A stretch of 64,000 nucleotides of DNA from Pseudomonas fluorescens (GTDB lineage: Bacteria > Pseudomonadota > Gammaproteobacteria > Pseudomonadales > Pseudomonadaceae). Made by a program: the position numbers and the translations under genes. Under the pieces are notes generated by a model. The model made no database searches, was not told where the DNA came from, and saw only the letters and a list, made by a program, of their open reading frames with translations. Shown here piece by piece: positions 26,787 through 37,800 of this stretch (its first letter is position 1; every line of letters starts with the position of its first letter). The stretch spans positions 5,034,501-5,098,500 of the forward strand of contig NZ_CP015225.1 in assembly GCF_001623525.1 (NCBI RefSeq). The letters are read 5' to 3'.

Positions 26787-27293
26787 ATGATTCCCAGGTT
26801 TTTACTCGCAGTCGCCACCGTGCTTCTGCTGACGGCGTGCGCCAAGGATGCGGCCAACCCCCAGCCCGAAGAAGCTGAGGCCGACACCGCCGCCATCGAG
26901 TTGCACTTTCACGCCATTGCCGGCCTCAACCCCGGCGCCACCGGCCAGCCGGCCCCGGTCCGGGTGCGCATTTTCGAACTGAAAAATGCCGCGACCTTCG
27001 GTCGTGCCGATTATTTCGCCTTGGCCGAACGGGCCCAGGCAACGCTGGGCGCCGACCTGATCGACCAGGACGAGGTGCTGATCCAGCCCGGCCAGCAACT
27101 GAGCCTGCAACGCGACCTCGACCCAGCCACGCGGCATATCGGAATACTGGTGGGCTATCGCGAACTGGACCAGTCGCTGTGGCGCACGGTGATGAATGTC
27201 CCGGCGCGCGAATACACCGAATACCAGATCAGCCTCGATGTGCGCGCCGTGCGCAGCGCCGTCGTCGTCCCCCCATCCAGCCCTGCCCAATAA
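26787..27293 (+). CDS. tssJ: T6SS outer-membrane lipoprotein TssJ
   Basis: 168 residues with a lipoprotein signal peptide ending LLTAC (Cys18). The mature beta-sandwich shows VRVRIFELKNAATFGRADYFAL and a WRTVMNVP segment. TssJ is anchored in the outer membrane and binds the periplasmic end of TssM. It lies between fha and tssK in the usual order. Confidence 0.95.
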   Translation: MIPRFLLAVATVLLLTACAKDAANPQPEEAEADTAAIELHFHAIAGLNPGATGQPAPVRVRIFELKNAATFGRADYFALAERAQATLGADLIDQDEVLIQPGQQLSLQRDLDPATRHIGILVGYRELDQSLWRTVMNVPAREYTEYQISLDVRAVRSAVVVPPSSPAQ

Positions 27294-27308
27294 GCAATCG
27301 GAGCCCCC

Positions 27309-28643
27309 ATGTCCTGGAACAATCGCGTGGTCTGGTCGGAAGGCATGTTCATTGGAACGCAGCACTTCCAACAGCATGACCGTTACCTGGAAAACCTCAT
27401 CGACGCACGCAGCCGCCCGTTGTCGGCCGGCGCCTGGGGTTTTTCCGAATTGCTGATCGACCAGGGCCTGCTGGCCCAGGGCAAGCTGGCGATCATCTCG
27501 GCGCGCGGTCTGTTGCCGGACGGTACGCCCTTCAACATCCCCCAGGATGACCTGGCGCCAACCCCGCTGAACGTCGATGACAACCTGCGCGATGGCCTGG
27601 TGTACCTGGCCCTGCCGCTCAAGCGCGCCGGCGCCCGGGACACCGTGGACGAAGGCGAAGACCTCGGCGCTGCGCGTTATGTGAGCCAGGTGTGCGAAGT
27701 GCGCGACGACAACGCACCGTTCGAAAACCGCGCACCGGTGGCCCTTGGCTCGCGGGCGCTGCGGCTGCTGACCGAACAGGATGGCATCGGCGACTACGCC
27801 GCCATCGGCGTGGTGCGCATCAAGGAAAAACGCGCCGACCGTGCCCTGGTGCTCGACGACACCTACATCCCGCCACTGCTGGATGTCATCGCCTCCAAAC
27901 CGCTGGCGGCGTTTCGCAGTGAACTGCTGGGCCTGCTGCATCAACGCGGCGAAGCCTTGGCCGGGCGGGTGGTGGCGTCCGGCGCCGGTGGCGCCTCGGA
28001 AATTGCCGATTTCATGCTGTTGCAACTGGTCAACCGCGCCCAACCGCTGATCCAGCACCTGAGCCAGTTGAGCCCACTGCATCCCGAGCGTTTCTACAGC
28101 GAGCTGGTAAGCCTGGCCGGGGAGTTCTCCACGTTCACCGCGTCCGGGCGACGACCGCAGCCATACCCGCCATACCAGCACGACGACCTGGCGCTCAGCT
28201 ACGCGCCGGTGATGCAGGCCCTGCGCGAAGCCCTGTCGATGCTGATCGACAGCAAGGCGACGCCGATTCCGATTGTCGAGAAAGCCTACGGCATCCACGT
28301 GGCGATGCTGGCCGACAAGACCCTGCTCGACAGTGCCAGCTTCATCCTGGTGGTGCGCGCCGACGTGCCGGCCGAGACCCTGCGCGGCCGCTTCGGTCAG
28401 CAGAGCAAGGTCGGTTCGGTGGAGCACATCCGCGATCTGGTCAACCTGCAACTGCCGGGCATCGGCCTGCTGCCGTTGCCGGTGGCGCCACGGCAGTTGC
28501 CGTACCACGCCGGCTCCACTTACTACGAGCTCGACCGCGGCAGCGATCACTGGCAGCAGTTGAGCAACTCTGGCGGCTTCGCATTCCACATCGCCGGCCA
28601 GTTCCCAGGGCTGAACCTGGCCTTCTGGGCGATTCGAGGATAA
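27309..28643 (+). CDS. tssK: T6SS baseplate-membrane connector TssK
   Basis: 444 residues. The start SWNNRVVWSEGMFIGTQHFQQHDRY and C-terminal GFAFHIAGQFPGLNLAFWAIRG are hallmarks of TssK/ImpJ. The trimeric protein connects the baseplate wedges to the cytoplasmic parts of TssL and TssM. It starts 15 bases after tssJ and ends six bases before tssL. Confidence 0.96.
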   Translation: MSWNNRVVWSEGMFIGTQHFQQHDRYLENLIDARSRPLSAGAWGFSELLIDQGLLAQGKLAIISARGLLPDGTPFNIPQDDLAPTPLNVDDNLRDGLVYLALPLKRAGARDTVDEGEDLGAARYVSQVCEVRDDNAPFENRAPVALGSRALRLLTEQDGIGDYAAIGVVRIKEKRADRALVLDDTYIPPLLDVIASKPLAAFRSELLGLLHQRGEALAGRVVASGAGGASEIADFMLLQLVNRAQPLIQHLSQLSPLHPERFYSELVSLAGEFSTFTASGRRPQPYPPYQHDDLALSYAPVMQALREALSMLIDSKATPIPIVEKAYGIHVAMLADKTLLDSASFILVVRADVPAETLRGRFGQQSKVGSVEHIRDLVNLQLPGIGLLPLPVAPRQLPYHAGSTYYELDRGSDHWQQLSNSGGFAFHIAGQFPGLNLAFWAIRG

Positions 28644-28649
28644 ATCGCG

Positions 28650-29960
28650 ATGAGTAACGACGATCGTACCCAGTTCATGCCGACGCCCGGTGGCCGTGGT
28701 GGAGATCCCTTCCGCCCGGACGCTGGCCGGCCACAGCCGACGCCTGCGCCTGCACCGCTGTCGATGCCAGCCGCGCCGGTCCTGACCGGCAAGGCCGAGG
28801 GCCTCAACCCGCTGGAAAGCGCCGCCGGCCCGCTGTTGGCGCTGCTGACGCGCCTGCGCAACACCATTGCTCACCCGGCGCCGGCCAGTTTGCGCGCACA
28901 ACTGCTGGCTTACCTGCGCCAGTTCGAAGAGCGCGCCGAGGCCGCCGGTGTGGTGCGCAACGATGTGTTGCTGGCCCGCTACGCCTTGTGCACCGCGCTG
29001 GACGAAGCGGTGTTGAGCACGCCGTGGGGCGGCACCAGCGATTGGGGCAAGCAAAGCCTGTTGATCACCGTGCACAACGAAGCCTGGGGCGGCGAGAAGG
29101 TGTTCCAGTTGCTGGAGCATTGCCTGCAAAGCCCGCGCGAGCGCCTGTATCTGCTGGAGCTTTTGTACCTGTGCATGTGCCTGGGTTTCGAAGGGCGCTA
29201 CCGGGTGATGAACGACGGTCGCAGTCAACTGGAAGCGTTGCGTGAGCGCACCGCCGCCGTCATCCGCAGTGCCCGTGGCGATTACGAGCGCGAGCTGTCG
29301 CCGCACTGGCGCGGTGTCACCGTGGCCCGTGATCGACTGGCGCAATTCATGCCGCCATGGATCGCCGTGGCCATCGGCGCGGCCTTGCTGCTGGCGCTGC
29401 TGTTCGGCCTGCGCATGAAACTGGCCTCCGATGCCGAGCCGGTGTTCAAGAACATTCACTTCCTCGGTGAAATCCCGGTACAGACCATCGACCGCCCCGT
29501 GGTGCAGCCGAAAGTGGTCGAGCGCCCACGCCTGGCAGGCTTTTTGGCCGATGAAATCCGCGCCAATCGAATTGCCGTGGAAGACGCCGTCGACCGCTCG
29601 GTGGTGACTATCCGCGGCGACGAGCTGTTCGCCTCGGGCAGCGCCAGCATCAAGGACGATTTCCAGCCGCTGATGCTGCGCATCGCCGATGCGGTGCGCA
29701 AGGTCAAGGGCCAGGTCCTGGTCACCGGGCACAGCGATAATCGCCCGATTGCCACCCTCCGGTTCCCGTCCAACTGGGCGTTGTCCGAAGCGCGGGCCCA
29801 ATCGGTGCTGCAAATTCTTTCGGCCAAGACCGGCCAGCCCGAGCGCTTCAGCGCCGAAGGCCGCAGCGACACCGAGCCGTTGGCATCCAACGCCACCCCA
29901 GAGGGGCGTGCGCGCAACCGTCGGGTTGAAATCACAGTATTGGCGGAGGGGGTCGAGTGA
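28650..29960 (+). CDS. tssL: T6SS inner-membrane protein TssL with OmpA-like domain
   Basis: 436 residues. A Pro-rich N terminus precedes the IcmH/DotU domain (about 50-225), one transmembrane helix at about 236-256 (IAVAIGAALLLALLFGL) and a C-terminal OmpA-like peptidoglycan-binding domain (about 310-436; VTGHSDNRPI and NRRVEITV). This is the extended TssL form that anchors the membrane complex to the cell wall by itself. Its stop overlaps the tssM GTG start. Confidence 0.96.
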   Translation: MSNDDRTQFMPTPGGRGGDPFRPDAGRPQPTPAPAPLSMPAAPVLTGKAEGLNPLESAAGPLLALLTRLRNTIAHPAPASLRAQLLAYLRQFEERAEAAGVVRNDVLLARYALCTALDEAVLSTPWGGTSDWGKQSLLITVHNEAWGGEKVFQLLEHCLQSPRERLYLLELLYLCMCLGFEGRYRVMNDGRSQLEALRERTAAVIRSARGDYERELSPHWRGVTVARDRLAQFMPPWIAVAIGAALLLALLFGLRMKLASDAEPVFKNIHFLGEIPVQTIDRPVVQPKVVERPRLAGFLADEIRANRIAVEDAVDRSVVTIRGDELFASGSASIKDDFQPLMLRIADAVRKVKGQVLVTGHSDNRPIATLRFPSNWALSEARAQSVLQILSAKTGQPERFSAEGRSDTEPLASNATPEGRARNRRVEITVLAEGVE

Positions 29961-32900
29961 AGGCGTTTTTCAGTTTTATGACCCGCTGGGTCATCCCATT
30001 GCTGGGGCTGATCGCCCTGAGCCTGATCATCTGGTTCGTTGGCCCGCTGCTCGATTGGCTGGTGCCCGAAGGCCGCCGCTGGGCCTTGATCATCCTAGTG
30101 TTCGCGGTGTGGATCGCCTACCGGGTTTTCCGCATCATCCAGGCGCGCCGTCAGGCCGCCGAAGTGATGCGCAGCCTGGCCGCACAAACCCCACCGGACC
30201 CGACCAGCATCGCCACTGCCGAAGAGCTCGAAACCCTGCGCCAGCGCATGGACGAAGCCTTGGCCCTGCTCAAGAAAGCCAAGCTGGGCGGTGACGAACG
30301 GCGCAACCTCTATGAACTGCCGTGGTACGTGATCATCGGCCCGCCGGGTTCGGGCAAGACCACCGCGCTGGTCAACTCCGGGCTGCATTTCCCACTGGCT
30401 GCGCAACTGGGCGCCGGTGCGGTGCGCGGTGTCGGCGGTACGCGCAATTGCGATTGGTGGTTCACCGACCAGGCGGTCCTGCTCGACACCGCCGGGCGCT
30501 ACACTACCCAGGACAGCGACGCGACCATCGACAAGGCCGCCTGGTTGGGCTTCCTGGGCCTGTTGAAAAAACAACGGGCCCGGCGCCCGATTGACGGCGC
30601 GTTCATCGCCATCAGCCTGTCCGACCTGCTGTTGGGCAGCGACGCCGAGCGCGCCGCCCATGCCGCCGCAATCCGGTTGCGGATCCAGGAGCTCTACACC
30701 CAACTGGGCGTGCGCTTCCCGATCTACCTGATGCTGACCAAGCTCGACCTCGTGCCCGGGTTCATGGAGTATTTCGACACCCTGAGCAAGGAAGAACGCG
30801 CCCAGGTCTGGGGCATGACCTTCGCACTGGACGATGGCAAGAGCAGCGACAGCCCGCTGGCGCACCTGCAAAGCGAATTCACCGGCCTTGAGCAGCGCCT
30901 CAACGACCGCTTGGTGGAGCGGCTGCAACAAGAGCGCGACCCGGCGCGGCGCGATCTGATCTACGGCTTCCCGCAGCAGTTCGGCGCCTTGAAAGATTGC
31001 CTGCAGAGCTTCCTCGAAGGCGTGTTCAAACCCAACGCCTTCGAAGAGCGCGTGTTGCTGCGCGGTGTGTATTTCACCAGCGGCACCCAGGAAGGCAGCC
31101 CGATCGATCGCCTGATCGGCTCCATGGCCCAGAGCATGAACCTGGACCGTCAGCACCTGGCGCGCCAGACCGGCACCGGGCGCAGCTACTTCATCGAAAA
31201 GCTCTTCACCGCCGTGGCCTTCGCCGAGCGCGGGCTGGTGGGCGTCGATCCGAAAGTCGAGCGGCGGCGCAAGTGGATCGCCCGCGGCGTCCTGGCCTCC
31301 ACCGTGGTGTTGGTGCTGGTGGTCAGCACGTTGTGGTGGGTCAGCTACCGCGCCAACCAGGCCTACATTGCCCAGGTCGATCAGAAGGTCGCGCCGTTGG
31401 GACAAACCGTGCAGAACCTCAGCCCGGCGCAACGGGATGTGCTCGCCGTGTTGCCATTGCTCAACGCCGTGAAGCATCTGGCCGACGACGCCCCGAGCTG
31501 GGCCGAAGGCCTGGGCCTGTACCAGGGCGACATGCTCGAAGCCGAGTCCGGCAGCGTCTACCGCAAGCTGCTGATCGCGGTGTTCGCGCCACGCTTGCTG
31601 ACGCGCATCGAAGAGCAGCTGCACAGCGGCGGCAATTCGGATTTCCTCTACGAAGGCTTGAAGGCCTACCTGATGCTCGCCGACACCGAGCATTACGATG
31701 CCGACTTCATCAAGGCCTGGATCGCCCTGGATTGGGACCGCAGCCTGCCGCGCGATTTGCCGGCCGAGCAGCGCCAGGCCCTGACCGCGCATTTGCAGGC
31801 ACTGTTCGAACGGCGTCCGCCCCTCGCGCGCCTGGACCAGCGTCTGGTCGAAGACCTGCGTCGCCAGTTGCAGCAATTGCCGGTGGCCCAGCGGGTCTAT
31901 GACCGGATCAAGCGCCAGAAACTGCCCGACGGCATCCCGGACTTCCGCATCAACGAAGCCGCCGGCCGTGACGCGGCGCTGGTGTTCAGCCGCAAGAGCG
32001 GCAAGCCGTTGGGCGAGCCGCTGAGCGGGTTTTTCACCGTCAAGGGCTACCGCCAGGGCTTCTTGCTCACCAGCCTGAGCCAGACCGGCACCCTGGCCGA
32101 AGAGCAGTGGGTGCTGGGCTTTGAGCAGGCCGATCAGCAGAACGTCGCCAGCCTGGCCGCCGATGTACGTCGCCTGTACTTCCAGGATTACCTGCGCCAA
32201 TGGGACGCCTTGCTGGCCGACATCGACTTTGTGCCGATCACCAGCGTGGCCCAGGCCGCCGATGTGCTGCGGGTGATTTCCGGTCCGACCTCGCCGCTGA
32301 AAAAACTGCTGGTGGCGGTGGCGAAGGAAACCGACCTGCAACAGGATGAACGCCTGCTGGCCGCCCAAGGTGCGCCGGTAGAAGGCGGCGTGGACAAACT
32401 CAAGGAGCGCCTGGGCAGCTTGCTCGGCCAGGAGCAGTCGACGCAAAACGCACCGGCGCAAAGCGATGACCCGATCACCGCGCACTTCGCCGAGCTCAAC
32501 AGCATCGTCAGCAAAAGCGAAGGCGAGCCGGCGGCCATCGATGGCTTGCTGGCCGACATGAACGCTTTGTACGTGCAGGTCAGCGCCATGGTCGGTGCCA
32601 GCGGTGACGCCTTGCTCGGCGAAGCCAAGAACCAGGCCACGGCCGCCGCTACGCGCGTCAGCCTCAACGCCGAACGCCAGCCGCCGCTGGTGCAGGGGTT
32701 GGTCAAGTCGGTGGTCAACTCCACCACCAACAGCATGATGGGCGGGGTGCGCAACCAACTGAACGCCGCCTGGACCAGCGAAGTGGTGAACATCTATCGC
32801 CAGTCCCTGGCCGGGCGCTATCCGATGTCGCCGGGCAGTGCGCGAGACGCGACCCTGGACGATTTCGGCCAGTTCTTCGGCGTCGGCGGGGTGATGGACA

Positions 32901-33457
32901 ACTACTTCCGCAAGTACCTGCAACCCTACGTCGACACATCGACGCCGACCTGGCGCTGGCAGCCGGGCGCGGCGCAGAAGCTCGGCATCGCCCCCGGCGT
33001 GCTGCAGACCTTCCAGCGCGCGGCGACCATCCGCGATGCGTTCTTCCGTTCCGGCGGCACCCAGCCGATGGTGCGTTTCGAGCTCAAACCGGTGGCGATG
33101 GACTCGACCATCACCCAGTTCCTGCTCGACCTCGACGGCCAACAGTTGAGCTACGACCACGGCCCAAGCCGCCCGACCGCCATGCAGTGGCCGAACCCGG
33201 GCAGCATTGGCGTGGTGCGGATTTCCATCATGCCGCCGTCGTCCAGCGGTCGCTCCGGCATCACCCTGGACGGGCCGTGGGCCTGGTTCCGACTGCTGGA
33301 ACAATCGGACCTGACCGCCGGCAACTCGCCGGATCGCTTCAACCTGCGGTTGCGGGTCGATGGCGCCAGCGCCTCTTATGAGCTGCGGGCCAACAGCGCC
33401 TTCAACCCATTCAAGAGCCGGGTGCTCAGCGGCTTCAGCCTGCCGGAGCGGCTATGA
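29957..33457 (+). CDS. tssM: T6SS membrane-complex protein TssM (IcmF)
   Basis: 1166 residues from a GTG overlapping the tssL stop (GTGA). Two transmembrane helices lie at about 10-32 and 41-60 and a third at about 438-460. The cytoplasmic part between them holds a Walker A motif GPPGSGKT at 128-135, so an NTP-binding domain is intact. The large periplasmic region ends in the domain that binds TssJ. TssM spans the inner membrane and opens the outer-membrane passage during firing. Confidence 0.97.
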   Translation: MKAFFSFMTRWVIPLLGLIALSLIIWFVGPLLDWLVPEGRRWALIILVFAVWIAYRVFRIIQARRQAAEVMRSLAAQTPPDPTSIATAEELETLRQRMDEALALLKKAKLGGDERRNLYELPWYVIIGPPGSGKTTALVNSGLHFPLAAQLGAGAVRGVGGTRNCDWWFTDQAVLLDTAGRYTTQDSDATIDKAAWLGFLGLLKKQRARRPIDGAFIAISLSDLLLGSDAERAAHAAAIRLRIQELYTQLGVRFPIYLMLTKLDLVPGFMEYFDTLSKEERAQVWGMTFALDDGKSSDSPLAHLQSEFTGLEQRLNDRLVERLQQERDPARRDLIYGFPQQFGALKDCLQSFLEGVFKPNAFEERVLLRGVYFTSGTQEGSPIDRLIGSMAQSMNLDRQHLARQTGTGRSYFIEKLFTAVAFAERGLVGVDPKVERRRKWIARGVLASTVVLVLVVSTLWWVSYRANQAYIAQVDQKVAPLGQTVQNLSPAQRDVLAVLPLLNAVKHLADDAPSWAEGLGLYQGDMLEAESGSVYRKLLIAVFAPRLLTRIEEQLHSGGNSDFLYEGLKAYLMLADTEHYDADFIKAWIALDWDRSLPRDLPAEQRQALTAHLQALFERRPPLARLDQRLVEDLRRQLQQLPVAQRVYDRIKRQKLPDGIPDFRINEAAGRDAALVFSRKSGKPLGEPLSGFFTVKGYRQGFLLTSLSQTGTLAEEQWVLGFEQADQQNVASLAADVRRLYFQDYLRQWDALLADIDFVPITSVAQAADVLRVISGPTSPLKKLLVAVAKETDLQQDERLLAAQGAPVEGGVDKLKERLGSLLGQEQSTQNAPAQSDDPITAHFAELNSIVSKSEGEPAAIDGLLADMNALYVQVSAMVGASGDALLGEAKNQATAAATRVSLNAERQPPLVQGLVKSVVNSTTNSMMGGVRNQLNAAWTSEVVNIYRQSLAGRYPMSPGSARDATLDDFGQFFGVGGVMDNYFRKYLQPYVDTSTPTWRWQPGAAQKLGIAPGVLQTFQRAATIRDAFFRSGGTQPMVRFELKPVAMDSTITQFLLDLDGQQLSYDHGPSRPTAMQWPNPGSIGVVRISIMPPSSSGRSGITLDGPWAWFRLLEQSDLTAGNSPDRFNLRLRVDGASASYELRANSAFNPFKSRVLSGFSLPERL

Positions 33458-34107
33458 GTACACCGGGCTTCTATGGAAAGTTGGCCAGCCGCGGGGATTT
33501 CGTCAGCCGTGGCTTGCCCCAGAGTTTTATCGGCCCGTGGGATTCGTGGTTGGCGGCGGGTTTGCTCGCCAGCCAGACCAGCCTCGGCGAGCGCTGGCTG
33601 GATGCTTATCTGGTCAGCCCGCTGTGGCGCTTCATGGTCGCGCCGGGTGTGTGTGGCCCGGACGCCGCCGTCGGGGTGGTGATGCCGAGTATTGACCGGG
33701 TCGGCCGTTATTTCCCGCTGACCGTCGCGGTGCTGCTGGAGCCCGACGCAGACCCGGCGTCCGTGGTGGGCGGTGCGGACGAGTGGTTCGAGCGGGTCGA
33801 GAACCTGTTGCTGAGCACGTTGAGCGTGGAGGCCAGTTTCGAGGCGTTCAACGAACAGCTGGAAACCCTCGGTAGCCCGATGCACCTGCCGCGCACGCCG
33901 AGCAGCCGTTTCGCCAGCCTGCATCGCTTCGACGCCACCGACCCGCAGCGGCGCATGAGCGCCCTGGCCGAGGCGGCCTGCGAAGGCGCGAGCCTGTGGT
34001 GGGGCCAGGGATCGGAACGCATTGCCCCGGGTTTGATGCGCTGCCAGGGATTGCCGGCGGCGGCTGATTTTGCGCAATTTTTGCTCGGCCAAGAAGGTGT
34101 TGTGTAG
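33454..34107 (+). CDS. tagF: T6SS post-translational repressor TagF
   Basis: 217 residues with the TagF/ImpM start (FYGKLASRGDFVSRGLP) and GVVMPSIDRVGRYFPLTV at about residue 72. In H1-type systems TagF holds the apparatus inactive independently of threonine phosphorylation, by binding Fha. It overlaps tssM by ATGA and its TAG stop abuts the pppA ATG. Confidence 0.93.
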   Translation: MSTPGFYGKLASRGDFVSRGLPQSFIGPWDSWLAAGLLASQTSLGERWLDAYLVSPLWRFMVAPGVCGPDAAVGVVMPSIDRVGRYFPLTVAVLLEPDADPASVVGGADEWFERVENLLLSTLSVEASFEAFNEQLETLGSPMHLPRTPSSRFASLHRFDATDPQRRMSALAEAACEGASLWWGQGSERIAPGLMRCQGLPAAADFAQFLLGQEGVV

Positions 34108-34839
34108 ATGCGTCCAAGTGCCGGAAAAGCAATCAAGTCTGCAAGCAAGAGCCATGTCGGGATGGTCCGCCAGGTCAACGAAGACGCCTGCCTGGACCTG
34201 CCGGAAAACGGCCTATGGGTGGTGGCCGACGGCATGGGCGGGCACGCGGCGGGCGACTACGTCAGCAGCCTGATCGTCGACAGCCTGCGCGGCATTGCCG
34301 TCGGGCGTTCGCTGGACGAATACGTCGCGGCGCTGCAAAGCGACCTGCTGCGGGTCAACGCCGCCGTGCGTGAAGAAACCGCCAACCGTGGCGTGACGAT
34401 GATGGGCAGCACCGTGGTGGTGTTGGTCGCCCGCGACCTGCGCGGCATGTGCCTGTGGGCCGGTGACAGCCGTTTGTACCGCTTGCGCGACGGCGTGCTC
34501 GAAGGCATCTCCCGGGACCACAGCTACGTCCAGGATCTGCAGGACAGCGGCCTGCTCAGCGAAGCCGAGGCGCGGGTGCATCCACGGGCCAACATTGTCA
34601 CCCGGGCCATTGGTGTCGAGGCGCAACTGAACCTGGCGCTGACCGAGCTGCTGCTGGTGCCCGGCGACAGTTACCTGTTGTGCAGCGACGGGCTGACTAA
34701 GACCGTCGAGGACGAGGAAATCCGCGAAGTCTTGAGCCACGACGAGCCCGGCGAAATCGCCAGCAGCCTGGTGTCCCTGGGCCTGATGCGCGGCGCGCCG
34801 GACAACATCACCGTGGTGGTCGTGAAGGTGCCGTCATGA
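34108..34839 (+). CDS. pppA: T6SS PP2C-type phosphatase PppA
   Basis: 243 residues with PP2C motifs: NED at 24-26, ADGMGGHAAGD at 40-50, GSTVVVLV, WAGDSRLYRLRDG, LLCSDGLTK and DNITVVVV at the end. These supply the acidic metal ligands. The cytosolic enzyme dephosphorylates Fha and antagonises the kinase PpkA. It overlaps ppkA by ATGA, so the opposing enzymes are translationally coupled. Confidence 0.96.
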   Translation: MRPSAGKAIKSASKSHVGMVRQVNEDACLDLPENGLWVVADGMGGHAAGDYVSSLIVDSLRGIAVGRSLDEYVAALQSDLLRVNAAVREETANRGVTMMGSTVVVLVARDLRGMCLWAGDSRLYRLRDGVLEGISRDHSYVQDLQDSGLLSEAEARVHPRANIVTRAIGVEAQLNLALTELLLVPGDSYLLCSDGLTKTVEDEEIREVLSHDEPGEIASSLVSLGLMRGAPDNITVVVVKVPS

Positions 34840-37800
34840 GCTTGACCCTGAACATTGTCATCCCCGGCTACGACATCGAAGGGCCGATCGGTGAAGGCGC
34901 GATGGCCAGCGTGTACCTGGCGACCCAGCGTTCGCTGGAACGCAAGGTGGCGTTGAAAGTGATGGCCGCCGCGCTGGCCGCCGACCCGACCTTCTGCGAG
35001 CGTTTCCTGCGCGAAGGCAAGACCCTGGCGCGCCTGTCGCACCCGCACACCGTCACCATCCATGACATCGGTAACGTCGGTGAGCTGTATTACATGGCGA
35101 TGGAGTACCTGCCCAACGGCACGCTCAAGGAACGCATCGCCGCGGGCCTGACGCCGGAGCAGGGCCTGACCTACATCCGCCAGATCGCCTCGGCCCTGGG
35201 CTATGCCCACGGCTTGGGCCTGGTGCACCGTGACGTCAAGCCGGCCAACATCCTGTTCCGCGCCGATGGCACGGCGGTGCTCTCGGACTTCGGTATCGCC
35301 AAGTCCCTGGACGACCGCACCCAATTTACCCAGGCCGGTTTTGCGGTCGGCACGCCCAGCTACATGAGCCCGGAACAGGCCCGTGGGCAGGATATCGATG
35401 GCCGCGCCGACCTGTACGCCCTGGGCGTGGTGCTCTACGAAATCCTTGTCGGCAAACTGCCGTATACCGGCAACGATGCACTGTCCACGGCCCTGGCGCA
35501 CCTGACCGAACCGCTGCCGGAACTGCCGGTGCACCACGGCCGTTACCAGGACGTGCTGCGCAAGCTGCTGGCGAAGGATCCGGCGGAGCGTTTCCCGGAT
35601 GCGGCGGCGTTGCTGCGGGCGCTGGATAACCTGCCAGACGAGTCGGCGGAAGCGACGTTGATTCGGCCGTTGTCGTTGCAACTGCCGGAGACGCCGAAAC
35701 CGGTGGGCGACTTGGCGGGTTTGACGCCCATGTCCATCGACATTCCCAGCGGCCCGGCTTATTCACCACCGCCGCCACAATCGCAGCCCAAGCCCGTTGC
35801 GCCGCCGATAAAACCGACGGTTCAATCCTCGGTGTCGGAGCAACGCAAGGGCCCGGTGTTCGCCCTGGCCGCCGTTGCGGTCGCCGTGGCGCTGGCGTTG
35901 GGTGGCGCGGGTTATTGGTGGTTGTCCGGTGATGACGGCAAAGCAGTGAAGACGCCAGTGGCCACCACCACCTCGGTCAAGCCACCGGAAGTGAAGCCGC
36001 CGCAGGCCCCGGAAGTACCAGCGGTCAAACCACCTGTTGTCCCTGCGGCTCAGCCACCCGTGGCGACCGAGGCTGATGGCGGCCAGCGTCCGCTGTTGAT
36101 GGCGGGCAAGAAAACCCTGTTCCAGCGCGTGCTCAGCAAACCGGGGGCGAAGCTCGCCGACGCGCCGGGCGCGGCACCGGGCAAGGCACTGCCGGCGTTT
36201 TCCGTGCTGTACGTGTATCAGCGCAAGGACGTCGACGGCGGTTCGTGGGTACGGGTCGGTGCGGCCACTGACGGGCGCAGCGACGGCTGGTTGCCCGCCG
36301 CCCAGGTCAGCGACTGGAAGCAAAGCCTGGTGCTCAAGTTCACCGAACGTTCTGGCCGTGCGCCCGTGATGTTCCTGCGTCAGCCAGGCGACGTGGAAAA
36401 GCTCCTGGCTAACCCATCGGCGTCCAAGAACGTGTTGCTCAAGGCCCAGCAGAGCCCGCAGGAGGACCAGCAAGTACTGGCCCTGGAGCCGGCCGCCAGT
36501 GCCGTGCCGCAAAGCCAGTTCTACCTGTTGCCGATCTTCGATTCCCGCGAGAGCCTCGATGAGAACGGCCAGCCGGTGCAGTTGCTGAATGTGGCGTCGA
36601 TCGATCCGGGCAACACCCCCAAGGCGTCGAGCAACACGCCGATCACCACCGCCAACGCCGACGCGTTCCGCACCGCCGTGGTGCTGGTAGTGGACACTAC
36701 GGTGTCGATGCAGCCTTACATCGACCAGGTGCGCGACGTGGTCCACGAGCTGCAAACCCGCATTGCCGAGCGCGGCGAGTTGGACAGCGTCAGCTTCGGC
36801 ATGGTGGGGTTCCGCAGCAGCATCAAGAAAACCCCGGGCCTGGAATACGTCGCCAAGACCTTGATCACCCTGGAGCAGGGCCGCGACCCGCAACGCTTCA
36901 TGGAACTGGCGCGTCAGGTCAAGGCATCGACGGTGTCGAGCCATTCGTTCAACGAAGATGCGTTTGCCGGGGTCATGGAAGCCGTCGAAGGCATGGACTG
37001 GTCCGGGTACGGCGGGCGTTTGATCCTGTTGGTCACCGACGCCGGGGCCCTGCGCAAGAACGACCCGTTTGCCGCCACGCAAATGAACGAGGCCGAAGTG
37101 CGCCAGGCCGCACTGGGCAAGCAGATCAAGATCTACGCCTTGCACCTGCTCAGCGACGCCGGCAAGAAAACCCATGCCGGCGCCCAGAGCCAATACCGCA
37201 CCCTGACCGCCGACGCCAACCCGCAGATCGGCGATCTGTACATTCCGGTGCCGGGCGCCGATGTGCGCAAGTTCGGCGAGCGCGTCGACGAGATCGGTTC
37301 GGTGTTTGCCGACCTGGTGCATCAGGTGCGCAGCAACAAGGCGCAAAGCGTGCCGCTGTTGAGCGCAGCGCCGAGTCTGGCGGATAAATCGGCGGCGGTC
37401 GGCTATGCGATGCACATGGACTTTTTGGGGCGCAAATCCGCCAGCCAGGCGCCGCAACTGGTCAGCGCCTGGACCGCCGACCGCGACCTGACCAACCCGG
37501 CGCTGCCGGCGTTCCAGGTGTGCGTGATGCTGACCAAGCTGCAACTCAACGACCTGCAGCAATCGCTGAAGCTGATCGTCGACGCGGCCCGCAAGACCCA
37601 GAGTTCGCCCAAGGACTTCTTCCAGGAAATCGCCAGCGCCAGCGCCTACATGAGCCGCGACCCGTCGGCCCTGCGCAAGGGCGGCAACCTGGCCGACGGC
37701 GGGATTCTGGGCGAGTACCTGGAAGGGCTGCCGTACCGCAGCAAGTCGCTGAACATGACCCAGGATCTGTGGCTGTCGTTGAGCGTGGCCGAGCAGGAAG

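Noticed and set aside
26802..29813. 1003-codon open frame opposite tssJ-tssK-tssL
   Set aside because: It crosses three well-identified genes on the other strand and has only low-complexity His/Gln-rich translation.
30095..33304. 1069-codon open frame on the minus strand opposite tssM
   Set aside because: It is an antisense shadow of a GC-rich gene in the favoured frame; it has no recognisable domain and tssM is certain.
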